From NCBI RefSeq assembly GCF_021147775.1, contig NZ_JAGTPK010000006.1, positions 62,001 to 126,000 on the forward strand: 64,000 nt of DNA, read 5' to 3'. Positions 45,629-54,012 of the stretch are shown in pieces. Numbering within the stretch: the stretch's first letter is position 1; the number at the start of each line of letters is the position of its first letter. The notes below the pieces were generated by a model. The model searched no databases. It saw nothing but the letters and a program-made list of their open reading frames with translations, and was not told the DNA's origin. A program made the position numbers and the translations under genes. The stretch is from Pseudomonas californiensis (GTDB lineage Bacteria; Pseudomonadota; Gammaproteobacteria; Pseudomonadales; Pseudomonadaceae).

Positions 45629-46429
45629 ATGTCCCAACGTTTCAGTGGCAAAACCGTGGTTATCACTGGCGCATGCCGAGGCATCGGTGCCGGTATCGCC
45701 GAGCGCTTCGCGCAGGAAGGTGCCGATCTGGTGCTGGCGTCCAACGACCTTGAACGGGTGACGTTTACCGCCGAGCAACTGGCCAGCGAGTACGGGGTCA
45801 GCAGTATCGCGCTGGGGCTCGACGTCACCCGCGAAGACGATATTCAACGCCTGTACCACACCGCCCATGAACGCTTCGGCAGTATCGACGTGTCGGTTCA
45901 GAATGCCGGCATTATCACCATCGATCATTTCGACAGCATGCCCAGAGCAGACTTCGACAAGGTCCTGCAGGTCAACACCACCGGCGTCTGGCTCGGCTGC
46001 CGCGAGGCGGCGAAATACATGGTCAAACAGGGCAGCGGCAGGCTGATCAATACCTCGTCGGGCCAAGGGCGCCAGGGGTTCATCTACACCCCTCACTATG
46101 CCGCCAGCAAAATGGGCGTGATCGGCATCACCCAGAGCCTGGCGCTGGAGTTGGCCCGCCACAACATCACCGTCAACGCGTTTTGCCCCGGCATCATCGA
46201 GAGCGAAATGTGGGATTACAACGACCGGGTCTGGGGCGAGATTCTCAGCACCGATGAAAAACGTTATGCCAAAGGCGAACTGATGGCCGAATGGGTGAAG
46301 AACATTCCGTTGCGGCGCGCCGGCAAACCGTCTGACGTGGCGGGTCTGGTCGCGTTTCTGGCCTCCGATGATGCGGCCTACCTGACCGGCCAGGCCATCA
46401 ATATCGACGGTGGCCTCATCATGTCGTGA
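45629..46429 (+). CDS. Short-chain dehydrogenase/reductase (266 aa), second
   Basis: This is a second classical SDR with TGACRGIGAGIA (about 13), QNAGIITID, NTSSGQGRQGF, the catalytic YAASKMG and CPGIIESEMWDYND. It resembles sorbitol/acetoin-type dehydrogenases. The open frame begins far upstream inside the first dehydrogenase, but the ATG at 45629 has GCGGAG at 8 nt and gives the right N-terminus MSQRFSGKTVVITG. Two dehydrogenases suggest two oxidation steps or two related polyols. Confidence 0.87.
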   Translation: MSQRFSGKTVVITGACRGIGAGIAERFAQEGADLVLASNDLERVTFTAEQLASEYGVSSIALGLDVTREDDIQRLYHTAHERFGSIDVSVQNAGIITIDHFDSMPRADFDKVLQVNTTGVWLGCREAAKYMVKQGSGRLINTSSGQGRQGFIYTPHYAASKMGVIGITQSLALELARHNITVNAFCPGIIESEMWDYNDRVWGEILSTDEKRYAKGELMAEWVKNIPLRRAGKPSDVAGLVAFLASDDAAYLTGQAINIDGGLIMS

Positions 46430-46508
46430 CCACCGTGGCGGGCACGACCTGCCACCGGTTTGCTATCCTCGCCCGCGTGTTACGTATCGATTCATTATTG
46501 GGGCCTGC

Positions 46509-47462
46509 ATGAGCCAGATCGAAGAACAGCGGTTGATCACCAAGATCGCCAGCCTCTATTACGAAGAAGGACTCAAACAGTCCGAGATTTCCGCACAGCT
46601 TGATTTGTCCCAGTCGTTCATCAGCCGCGCCCTGCGCCGCGCCTTGCAGGAAGGCGTGGTAAAGATCACGGTAATGCGCCCGCAAGGCTTGCACCTTGAA
46701 CTGGAAAGCCAACTGCAACGTTTGTATGGCGTGCGCCGGGTGATCGTGGTCGAGGCCACCGAGCCTGGTAATGAAGAAAGCATCAAACAGGCCATTGGTT
46801 CTGCTGCCGCGCATTATCTGGAAACCAGCCTCAGCCCCAAAGACCATATCGGCATCTCCTCGTGGAGCAGTACCATTCGCGCCATGGTCGGGCACATGCA
46901 CGCTCAGCCAGGCAAACAGGGCGCTCAGGAAGTGGTGCAGTTGTTGGGCGGTGTAGGCAACAAAGGGGCTTTCGAAGCCACGCTGCTGACCCAGCGTCTG
47001 GCAACCCTGCTCAACTGCCCCGCCTTTCTGCTGCCCTCACAAAGCATCGAACAATCGGTGGAAAGCAAACAGCGGATCGTCGAAATGGAAGAGGTCAAAG
47101 AGGTCCTCAACCGCTTCGACAGCATCACGCTGGCGATCGTCGGCATCGGCGAACTGGAGCCGTCGCAGTTGCTGCGCAACAGTGGCAACTACTACACCGA
47201 AGACATGCTGCGTCTGCTCGCCGAGCGCGGCGCGGTGGGCGATATCTGTTTGCGCTACTTCGACGCCCAGGGCCGCCCTGTGCTGGAAGAAGACGAAGAA
47301 TTCGTGGTGTCAGTGGCCTTGCCGAAACTGCGCACCATCAACCGGGTTCTTGGCCTGGCGGGCGGGACGCGCAAAGTGCAGGCCATTCGTGGCGCACTGC
47401 AAGGTGGCTATCTTGATGTGCTGGTCACCGATCTGGACACAGCACAGGCCTTGAATCAATAA
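46509..47462 (+). CDS. SorC/DeoR-type sugar-binding transcriptional regulator
   Basis: This is a 317-residue protein. Helix-turn-helix residues about 19-43 (LKQSEISAQLDLSQSFISRA) precede a large sugar-phosphate-binding domain with VVQLLGGVGNKGAFEA, ITLAIVGIGELEPSQLL and GLAGGTRKVQAIRGAL. SorC-type regulators respond to a phosphorylated sugar of the pathway. It is the last gene of the transporter unit and is the natural partner of the dyads at 40922 and 41171. The ribosome site GGGG is weak; the frame is open upstream without a better start. Confidence 0.87.
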   Translation: MSQIEEQRLITKIASLYYEEGLKQSEISAQLDLSQSFISRALRRALQEGVVKITVMRPQGLHLELESQLQRLYGVRRVIVVEATEPGNEESIKQAIGSAAAHYLETSLSPKDHIGISSWSSTIRAMVGHMHAQPGKQGAQEVVQLLGGVGNKGAFEATLLTQRLATLLNCPAFLLPSQSIEQSVESKQRIVEMEEVKEVLNRFDSITLAIVGIGELEPSQLLRNSGNYYTEDMLRLLAERGAVGDICLRYFDAQGRPVLEEDEEFVVSVALPKLRTINRVLGLAGGTRKVQAIRGALQGGYLDVLVTDLDTAQALNQ

Positions 47463-47508
47463 GACGATTTCCGGCGGGGTCGATACGCACTGGATCGCCC
47501 CAAAGACA

Positions 47509-47532
47509 GGACCTCGCGCAGTGGCGAGGTCC
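47509..47532. terminator. Hairpin after the SorC regulator gene
   Basis: A perfect 9-bp stem GGACCTCGC/GCGAGGTCC with a 6-nt loop lies between this gene and a convergent small gene. There is no T-run on either side. Confidence 0.45.
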
Positions 47533-47550
47533 CGCGCTCAGAGAAACGCG

Positions 47551-47760
47551 TCAGCTCGCACTTCCCGGTGAAGGCTCCTCGGCCTCGTCAACGGGCGGGG
47601 TGACCGGCATATCCGGATCATCCGCAACGTCATTGCGACTGGTGTCATCGCTGATGTCGCCCTCTGTGTCGCTATTTCTATCGGGATACACCTGTTTGTC
47701 GCTCCCTGGCTCGGCCGGGCCTGGATAAGGGCTTTCTGGCCCGTTGTTTTCAATAGTCAT
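47551..47760 (-). CDS. Small acidic, probably disordered protein (69 aa)
   Basis: This starts MTIENNGPESPYPGPAEPG and is very rich in Asp, Glu, Pro and Ser, with no hydrophobic segment. GGAG lies 7 nt before the ATG at 47760. The frame is open another 207 bases upstream, but that part has a different composition and no ribosome site. I do not recognise a function; composition suggests an unfolded cytoplasmic protein. Confidence 0.55.
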   Translation of the reverse strand: MTIENNGPESPYPGPAEPGSDKQVYPDRNSDTEGDISDDTSRNDVADDPDMPVTPPVDEAEEPSPGSAS

Positions 47761-48002
47761 TGATATCTCCAGTCTGCGGCGCAGTACATCCGCGCTTGAA
47801 ATTGAGAGACCAGCGCGGTTTCGAAAGTGCCCGTTTCTGGATGAACGGTGATAAAAAACACCTTGCTCAGACCCGACCGTTCTTGTCCGCCATGCCTGGA
47901 AACGCCTTACCGTCAGGACCGGCTTCACGGTTATCATGCTGTCGAGCATCCGAAACAGCAGCATCATGAAGACAACCGACTAGCCAGGGACAGGCACGTC
48001 CC

Positions 48003-48650
48003 ATGACTCACTCAGCCGTGCGAACAGGATGTGCCGTCGGTGTGCTTTGCATCGCATCGTTTGTGATGGTCACCTCCGAATTCGCTCCAATCGGTGTGCT
48101 GTCGCTCATCTCGACGGACCTGGGTCGAACGCCGTCCGATATCAGCCTGACGGTGACCTTGTATGCGTGGATCGGTGCAGCCAGCGGGCTGTTGTCCCAC
48201 TGGCTCAGCCGCAGGGTCTCGCGCAAGGTATTGCTCATCGTGCTGATGCTCGCACCGGCGGCGTCAAACGGCCTGGCTGCACTGTCCGGCGAATTCTCGA
48301 TATTGCTGGGTGCGCGTATTCTCGGTGCCTTGGCTCACGGGGTTGTCTGGGCGACCGTAGCCGCCACAGCGGCCCATCTGGTGTCGGCCAGGCGAGTTGG
48401 GCTGGCGACATCTGTCGTCACGAGTGGCATCACCATCGCCACCGTGGCAGGCGTTCCCTTGATCAACCTGGTCGGGCAATACGACGGTTGGCGCACAGCA
48501 ATTGGTATGGGCGTCATTGTCGGCAGCCAGGCGCTGGACTCGGTCGGAATTCGGGGCACGATGATGTCGGCCAGTGTCGTGATAATCCCGGCGATAGTGC
48601 TGATGGTGACCTCACAGGTTTCCATCAGGAAAAAGACTGCCGTCACCTGA
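48003..48650 (+). pseudogene. MFS transporter remnant with large internal deletion
   Basis: The 215-residue frame starts like a complete drug/sugar-efflux MFS protein: five helices, the loop SHWLSRRVSRKVLLIVLM, and GRILGALAHGVVWATVAA-like helix 4. After GQYDGWRTAIGMG (about residue 168) it jumps straight to GVIVGSQALDSVGIRGT, which is the last or next-to-last helix in full-length relatives of about 390 residues. Around 170 residues, including the second half of the transporter, are missing in frame. It is therefore unlikely to transport anything. Confidence 0.65.
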
Positions 48651-48695
48651 GTCGCCACCGCGCATCACAATGCTCACCAACGGTTTCACCCATGT

Positions 48696-49487
48696 CTAAG
48701 GGTCGGTATGCAGGCTATTGATTCGGCTGTCTGCAAGCTTGAACACCACGCGTTGAGGATGGTTGACCGACACCAGGTACTCCACCGGTTGCCCGAATTG
48801 ATCGAAGATCACGCCGCGATAGACCAGCGCGGCGGTGGCGGGCTCGACTTCCAGCAGGCGCGCCTCCTGGTCGTTCATGGTGGCCACGCTCAAAGTGCCC
48901 TCATCACTCTCTATTTCGATCTGATACCTGGCCAACAGCAAGGCATACAACGAGGCGCCTTCGATCAGGTCACCCGCCACCAGATCCGGCGCGCGTGCCG
49001 CAGGGATGTAGCTGGTCTCGATGCAGAACGGCTTTTGATCCACGGTGCGCAAACGTCTGATGGTCAGCAATGCATCCCCTTCCTGGATCTTCAATAATCT
49101 GGCGACGCGTGCACTGGCCTGGGTCTGTTCGAAATAGAGCAATTTGCTGCCTGGCCGGGCTCCTGCCTGCTCGACCACTTCGGCGATGCCTTTGCGCGCT
49201 ACGGTGTTGAGAGGACGCTCGACGCCCGGAGCGGTGACAAAGGTTCCGCGATTGCCCCGGCGCTCCAGAACTCCGCGATCGATCAACGTCTGTAGCGCCT
49301 TTCGCAACGTCATCCGGCTGATTCCCAAATGCTCGGCCAGGTCCCGCTCTGCCGGGATGCGTTCGGTCGGGCCAAACTCTGGGCGCTCCAGCATTTCCAG
49401 CAGTGCCTGGACGGCTTGCCACGCGACCTGCTTGCGTTGAGGCGCAAGCAGCGTCACGTCTGATGGTTTTGCAGCGGTCACTTTCAT
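48696..49487 (-). CDS. GntR family regulator with UTRA domain
   Basis: This is 263 residues. A winged helix lies at about 25-85 (RIPAERDLAEHLGISRMTLRK and RGVLERRGNRGTFV), then a UTRA ligand domain (about 100-250) with SYIPAARAPDL and GVIFDQFGQPVEYLVSVN. This class (HutC/FrlR/NagR type) usually senses the phosphorylated intermediate of the operon it represses. It is divergent from the FrlB-like operon, with TGGTCTA-type half-sites in between. Confidence 0.88.
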   Translation of the reverse strand: MKVTAAKPSDVTLLAPQRKQVAWQAVQALLEMLERPEFGPTERIPAERDLAEHLGISRMTLRKALQTLIDRGVLERRGNRGTFVTAPGVERPLNTVARKGIAEVVEQAGARPGSKLLYFEQTQASARVARLLKIQEGDALLTIRRLRTVDQKPFCIETSYIPAARAPDLVAGDLIEGASLYALLLARYQIEIESDEGTLSVATMNDQEARLLEVEPATAALVYRGVIFDQFGQPVEYLVSVNHPQRVVFKLADSRINSLHTDP

Positions 49488-49621
49488 GGTCTACATCCTG
49501 GAAGTTTTTTCTGTCGCACTTGTGACGCTGTAATACACCCACGGTCGTCTGCGAGCCGCTTGCTTGAACAACCACTCATGATCAGACGCCAGCAAAACGA
49601 TGAAAACGCCAGATCGGACCA

Positions 49622-49680
49622 TTAGACCACGGTGGAAATGCCTTGTATTGGTATTTTTCGTGGTATAGATTTTGGTCTAA
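49622..49680. promoter_or_regulatory. Cluster of TGGTCTA-like operator half-sites
   Basis: Half-sites TTGGTAT (49648), GTGGTAT (49660) and TTGGTCT (49672) recur with an exact 12-base step, and TTAGACCA at 49622 is the inverted form of TGGTCTAA at 49673. TGGTCTAGACCA is the known palindrome for several UTRA-type GntR regulators. The cluster lies 55-113 nt before the deglycase start. Confidence 0.55.
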
Positions 49681-49734
49681 ATGGTGATCACGAACAGCAG
49701 CCCGGATCACCGTAATACGGCCTGAGGAGTTCAC

Positions 49735-50748
49735 ATGGCGATCCAGTTCAACCGGGAAGCATTTGTCGCTTCCTTGCAGCAATCCGTGCATATCGTCGAT
49801 GACGCTCACCAGTTCGGCCAGGAACTGGCAACACGGATTGACCGCATTTATTTTGTCAGTTGCGGTGCTCCCAATCGCATCATGCTGGGCCTGCAATACT
49901 GGATCGAACGCTACAGCCAGACGCTGGAAGTACGCCGTTATTTTCCGGCTGACTTCATGGACATTGATCCGCCGCGACTGGACGAGCGCACGCTTGTGGT
50001 CCTGGCGTCCAAGTCTGGAACCACTCAGGAAACCATCGCTGCCGCGCGTTTTCTGCAAGACAAACCGTGTCTCACTGTCGGGGTGACGCAAACCGCTGAA
50101 CTGCCCCTGGCTCAGGCCGTGCAGCATTGTTTTCTGCTGGGGCGCACCGACGAGGCTTACTTCGGCTGCTTCATGATTCTGCAGGCATTGATAGGCGGTC
50201 TGCTGGCCAAACGCGAAGGCTGGCCATTGCTGGACAAGCTCGTCCGCTCACTCAAGGCGCTACCGCAGGCGCTGGCCGACGCTGCGATCAACAACGACGA
50301 GCGTGCAACCGAAGAGGCACGGCTCTACAAAGATGACCGCCTCATGTATTTCCTCGCCTCGGGCCCGATGTTCACCACCGCCTATGTGTTCGGCGTCTGT
50401 GTGGTGATGGAAAGTCAGTGGCTCCACTGCCTGCCGGTGGAGGCGGCGGAGTTTTTCCACGGCCCGTTCGAAGCCATCGACGCAACCACCCCGCTGCTCC
50501 TGCTGGTCGGCGAAGACCCCAGCCGGGCACAGATGGAGCGCGTCGTGCGTTTTTGTCAGCGTTACACCGAGCGGGTCATGGTCTATGACTCCAAAGACTT
50601 TCCCATGGAGGGCATCGACCCGGAGATTCGCGCAATCGTGGCGCCTTACATCGTCGGCATCGCCGCCGAGCGCATCGCCGCCCATCTCGCAGTCTGGCAT
50701 CAGCAGCCGCTGACCACCCGCCGCTACATGTGGAAAACGGAGTACTGA
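49735..50748 (+). CDS. SIS-domain sugar isomerase/deglycase, FrlB-like
   Basis: This is a 337-residue enzyme with two SIS (sugar isomerase) domains: IYFVSCGAPNRIML, then VLASKSGTTQETIAAARF (about 89-106), and LASGPMFTTAYVFGVC. The EAAEFFHGPFE segment near 240 and the ending YMWKTEY match fructosamine-6-phosphate deglycases such as FrlB. Those cleave a 6-phosphorylated Amadori compound into glucose 6-phosphate and a free amino acid. A linked PfkB kinase gene and an amino-acid transporter fit that use. GlmS-like functions are less likely as the glutaminase domain is absent. Confidence 0.82.
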   Translation: MAIQFNREAFVASLQQSVHIVDDAHQFGQELATRIDRIYFVSCGAPNRIMLGLQYWIERYSQTLEVRRYFPADFMDIDPPRLDERTLVVLASKSGTTQETIAAARFLQDKPCLTVGVTQTAELPLAQAVQHCFLLGRTDEAYFGCFMILQALIGGLLAKREGWPLLDKLVRSLKALPQALADAAINNDERATEEARLYKDDRLMYFLASGPMFTTAYVFGVCVVMESQWLHCLPVEAAEFFHGPFEAIDATTPLLLLVGEDPSRAQMERVVRFCQRYTERVMVYDSKDFPMEGIDPEIRAIVAPYIVGIAAERIAAHLAVWHQQPLTTRRYMWKTEY

Positions 50749-50750
50749 GC

Positions 50751-51605
50751 ATGGCGGGCCTGATCGCAATAGGCGACAACACTATAGATGTGTATCTGGA
50801 CCAGAACATTGAGTATCCCGGCGGCAATGCACTCAATGTCGCCGTGTTAGCTGCGCGACTCGGTGCGCGCAGCGCCTACCTTGGCTGCGTGGGCGATGAC
50901 CGCCACGGCCAGTACCTGCTCGACTGCCTGCATCAGGAAACGGTCGAGGTGTCACGATGCCGGATGCTGCCCGATGCCAGCGGCTGGGCGTGCGTCGACA
51001 GCGCGGAAGGCGAGCGCGTGTTTCTCGGCAGTGATCCGGGCGTATGTCGCCGACTGCGCCTCGATGCCGAAGATCTGACCTACATCGCCAGATTCCCGTT
51101 GGCCCACAGCAGCCTGTACAGCGGCCTGGAAAGCCAGGTGGTGAAAATTCGTGATGCATGCGGCTGCCTGTCTTTCGACTTCTCGGACAACTGGGCCGAG
51201 TTCGATTGGCAGGCCGTGATCAAACAGGTCGACATCGCTTTCTTCTCGGCAGCCGACCTGTCTTCTATCCAGGCGTATGAACTGGCGAACTCCATGCGGT
51301 CACTGGGCCCTGAGGTCGTGGTGATCACTCGCGGCGCCCAGGGCGCAATCGCAGTCGATGCGCAAGGCACCCATGAGCAACCTGCGCTGCGCTGCACATT
51401 CGTTGACAGCATGGGCGCTGGCGACGGCTTTATCGCCGCGTTCCTGCTCGCATGGCAAGCGCAGCAAAACCTCGCCAACTGCCTTTTCCGGGGTGTCGAC
51501 TACGCCGGTCAAGTGTGTGGGTGGGACGGCGGCTTTGGTCATGGACAACCGGTGGACAGCGAACGCGTTCGACAACTGAAACAGGCCTTGAACACTCAGG
51601 GTTGA
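50751..51605 (+). CDS. PfkB-family sugar kinase, fructoselysine-kinase-like
   Basis: This is a 284-residue ribokinase-fold kinase. It shows IAIGDNTIDVYLDQ at the start, PGGNALNVAVLAARLG (about 23-38), VVITRGAQGA and the anion-hole motif DSMGAGDGFIAAFL near 220, with the catalytic Asp. It would phosphorylate carbon 6 of the fructosyl part before cleavage by the FrlB-like enzyme. It begins 2 nt after that gene's stop codon. The open frame is 21 bases longer upstream, but this ATG gives the family N-terminus. Confidence 0.85.
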   Translation: MAGLIAIGDNTIDVYLDQNIEYPGGNALNVAVLAARLGARSAYLGCVGDDRHGQYLLDCLHQETVEVSRCRMLPDASGWACVDSAEGERVFLGSDPGVCRRLRLDAEDLTYIARFPLAHSSLYSGLESQVVKIRDACGCLSFDFSDNWAEFDWQAVIKQVDIAFFSAADLSSIQAYELANSMRSLGPEVVVITRGAQGAIAVDAQGTHEQPALRCTFVDSMGAGDGFIAAFLLAWQAQQNLANCLFRGVDYAGQVCGWDGGFGHGQPVDSERVRQLKQALNTQG

Positions 51606-51610
51606 TGCGC

Positions 51611-51640
51611 ACTGCTCCGGAGTCCTCCGGGGCAGTTTTA
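51611..51640 (+). terminator. Hairpin between kinase and binding-protein genes
   Basis: ACTGCTCCGGAG and CTCCGGGGCAGT form a nearly perfect long stem (one G-T pair) ending in four T residues. It may reduce read-through so that the kinase and transporter parts are expressed at different levels, or it may end the enzyme transcript. Confidence 0.65.
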
Positions 51641-51665
51641 ACCACCCTTCACAGAGACCCCGCCA

Positions 51666-52445
51666 ATGAAAAAAAGTCTGATCGGTTTGTTGTTTCTGGC
51701 CAGCCCATTGCTGTCGTGGGGCGCCAGCGAAGAGCTGCGGTTCGGGGTTGATCCCACCTACCCGCCCTTTGAATCCAAACGGCCAGACGGCTCACTGACA
51801 GGCTTCGATATCGAATTGGGAGAAAGTCTGTGCGTTGAACTAAAGCGCCGTTGCATCTGGGTGGAGAACGCTTTCGACGGCATGGTTTCGGCACTTAAAG
51901 GCAAGAAGTTTGACGGGATACTGTCCGCCCTGTCGATCACTGAGGCACGCAAGGCCGAAATCGCCTTCTCCGACACCTTGTACGACACCCCGGCCCGTCT
52001 CGTCGCGCCCGAAGGCAGTCCCCTGCAGCCGACTGCAGAATCCCTGCGCGGCAAGCGCATCGGCGTGCAGCAAGGCAGCGTTTTCGAGGTCTATGCCAAA
52101 CGGATGTGGGGCCTCAAGGGCGCGGAAATCGTGCCTTATCAGAGCAGTGACCTGACCTACTCAGACTTGATCAACGGCCGACTGGATGCAGCCTTTGACG
52201 ACGCCATTGCGGTGTCCGAAGGCCTGTTGAAAAAGCCGATGGGCAAAGGCTTCGCTTACGTCGGCGAGGTAGTCAAATCTCCGGAAATCTTCGGCCCGGG
52301 AACTGGCATCGGCCTGCGCAAAAACGATACCGAACTGGCCAAAGACATCAATAAGGCACTGGAGCGGCTGCACCAGAACGGCACCTACCAGCGCATTGCC
52401 AGCAAATATTTCGATTTCGACATCTCGCCCAACGTCGCCCCCTGA
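51666..52445 (+). CDS. Polar amino-acid ABC transporter substrate-binding protein
   Basis: This is a 259-residue family 3 binding protein with a signal peptide (LIGLLFLASPLLSWGA, about 5-20). Mature sequence ELRFGVDPTYPPFESKRPDG followed by LTGFDIELGESLC is typical of lysine/arginine/ornithine-type proteins, as is NAFDGMVSALKGKKFD. In this operon it probably binds a fructosyl-amino acid rather than the free amino acid; this is inferred from the enzymes upstream. Confidence 0.88.
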   Translation: MKKSLIGLLFLASPLLSWGASEELRFGVDPTYPPFESKRPDGSLTGFDIELGESLCVELKRRCIWVENAFDGMVSALKGKKFDGILSALSITEARKAEIAFSDTLYDTPARLVAPEGSPLQPTAESLRGKRIGVQQGSVFEVYAKRMWGLKGAEIVPYQSSDLTYSDLINGRLDAAFDDAIAVSEGLLKKPMGKGFAYVGEVVKSPEIFGPGTGIGLRKNDTELAKDINKALERLHQNGTYQRIASKYFDFDISPNVAP

Positions 52446-52472
52446 ATAACCTCCCCCATGGAGCCTGACAGC

Positions 52473-53162
52473 ATGTTTCTCGACGGGTACGGTAATCTCA
52501 TTCTCCAGGGCGCCTGGTTGACCGTGCAGGTGGCCGCTTGGGCTGCTTGCGTCGCTATCGTCCTGGGGCTGCTCGGGGCTCTGGCAAAGCTCTCGCCGCT
52601 GGCGCCATTGCGCTGGCTGGCGACGGTCTATACCACGCTGGTGCGCAGCGTGCCGGATCTGGTACTGATGCTGCTCATCTATTACAGCGCGCAGATCGGG
52701 CTGAATCAGGTAGCAGAAGTGTTCGACCAGGAATCTTTCCAGTTGAACCCCTACGGCACCGCAATCGGCACGCTGGGGTTCATCTACGGTGCCTACTGCG
52801 CGGAAACCTTTCGCGGCGCACTGCAGGCGATTCCATCGGGTCAGCTGGAAGCGGCACGCGCCTACGGCATGAGTCACTGGCAAGTCCTGCGGCGCATTCG
52901 TTTTCCACAAATGATGCGCTTCGCCTTACCCGGCATTGGCAACATCTGGCAAGTGCTGCTGAAGAGTGCAGGCCTTATTTCGCTGCTGGGTCTCAATGAC
53001 ATGGTTCAGGTCGCCAAACAGGCAGGCAATGCCACGGCAAGGCAGATGTTTTTCTATCTGGTGATTGCCGCGATATTTTTTGCCTTCGCGATCTTTTCAA
53101 GCCTCGCGCTCAAACACCTCGAACGCCGCTACAGCATCGAGCCGCAGCGGAGGGTGTCATGA
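52473..53162 (+). CDS. Amino-acid ABC transporter permease, HisQ type
   Basis: This is a 229-residue membrane protein with about five helices and the EAA loop IPSGQLEAARAYGMSHWQVL. The frame also has an ATG 15 bases upstream, but GGAG (52460-52463) lies 9 nt before 52473, so this start is preferred. It pairs with the next gene, which overlaps it by 4 nt. Confidence 0.88.
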   Translation: MFLDGYGNLILQGAWLTVQVAAWAACVAIVLGLLGALAKLSPLAPLRWLATVYTTLVRSVPDLVLMLLIYYSAQIGLNQVAEVFDQESFQLNPYGTAIGTLGFIYGAYCAETFRGALQAIPSGQLEAARAYGMSHWQVLRRIRFPQMMRFALPGIGNIWQVLLKSAGLISLLGLNDMVQVAKQAGNATARQMFFYLVIAAIFFAFAIFSSLALKHLERRYSIEPQRRVS

Positions 53163-53866
53163 TAGATATTCTGAGAGAGTTCGGACCGAGCTTCCTGTGG
53201 TCAGACGGCTATCGCTGGAGCGGTCTTGCCGTCACGCTCTGGCTGCTGGTGGTATCTGCCGTCCTGGGTTTGTGCGCGGCGATACCTTTGGCGTTGATTC
53301 GCACCTACGGCAGCCTGTGGCTGGCACTGCCCATTCGGCTGTACACCCTGGTATTTCGGGGCACACCGTTGTTTGTGCAACTGCTCATCATCTACAGCGG
53401 CCTGGCCAACCTGAGCCTGATAAGAGGCTCACCGAGTCTGTGGTGGTTCTTTCGCGACGGCATGCACTGCGTCATTCTGGCGCTGGCCTTGAACACATGC
53501 GCCTACACCCTCGAAATTCTTGCCGGCGTCCTGCGCACCACCCCACGCGGCGAGATCGAAGCCGCCCTGGCACTGGGCATGACCCGCAGCCAACTGTTCA
53601 TTCTGGTGCTGATACCAAGCATGTTGCGCCGCGCACTGCCCGCCTACAGCAACGAAGTGATCTTCGTCCTGCACGCTACGGCCATCGCCTTCACCGCAAC
53701 GGTCCCCGACATCCTGAAAATCGCAGGCGACGTAAACGCCGCGACGTTCAAGACCTTTCAGGCCTACGGCATTGCCGCCCTGCTCTACATGCTGGTGGCG
53801 TGCCTGCTGGTGGGAATGTTTCGACTGATCGAGCGTCGGCTGTTGAGTTATCAGCGGTTGGGGTGA
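53159..53866 (+). CDS. Amino-acid ABC transporter permease, HisM type
   Basis: This is a 235-residue permease with the motif TTPRGEIEAALALGMTRSQL and YTLVFRGTPLFVQLLIIYSG. Its ATG overlaps the stop of the HisQ-type gene. No ATPase gene follows: the next gene is rmuC. The importer must borrow an ATPase encoded elsewhere, or the ATPase gene has been lost. Confidence 0.88.
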   Translation: MIDILREFGPSFLWSDGYRWSGLAVTLWLLVVSAVLGLCAAIPLALIRTYGSLWLALPIRLYTLVFRGTPLFVQLLIIYSGLANLSLIRGSPSLWWFFRDGMHCVILALALNTCAYTLEILAGVLRTTPRGEIEAALALGMTRSQLFILVLIPSMLRRALPAYSNEVIFVLHATAIAFTATVPDILKIAGDVNAATFKTFQAYGIAALLYMLVACLLVGMFRLIERRLLSYQRLG

Positions 53867-54012
53867 ATGTGATTCGACTCGACAACAGATCGAGACAAGT
53901 TGAAAACCGACATCAGCAGCCTGGCGCAGGAAGCCGCTCACGCTGCTGTTTTCAGCCGATACACAACGTGCCATCATTTTGCGATCCAATCCAGCGATAA
54001 AAGGACGTAGCG

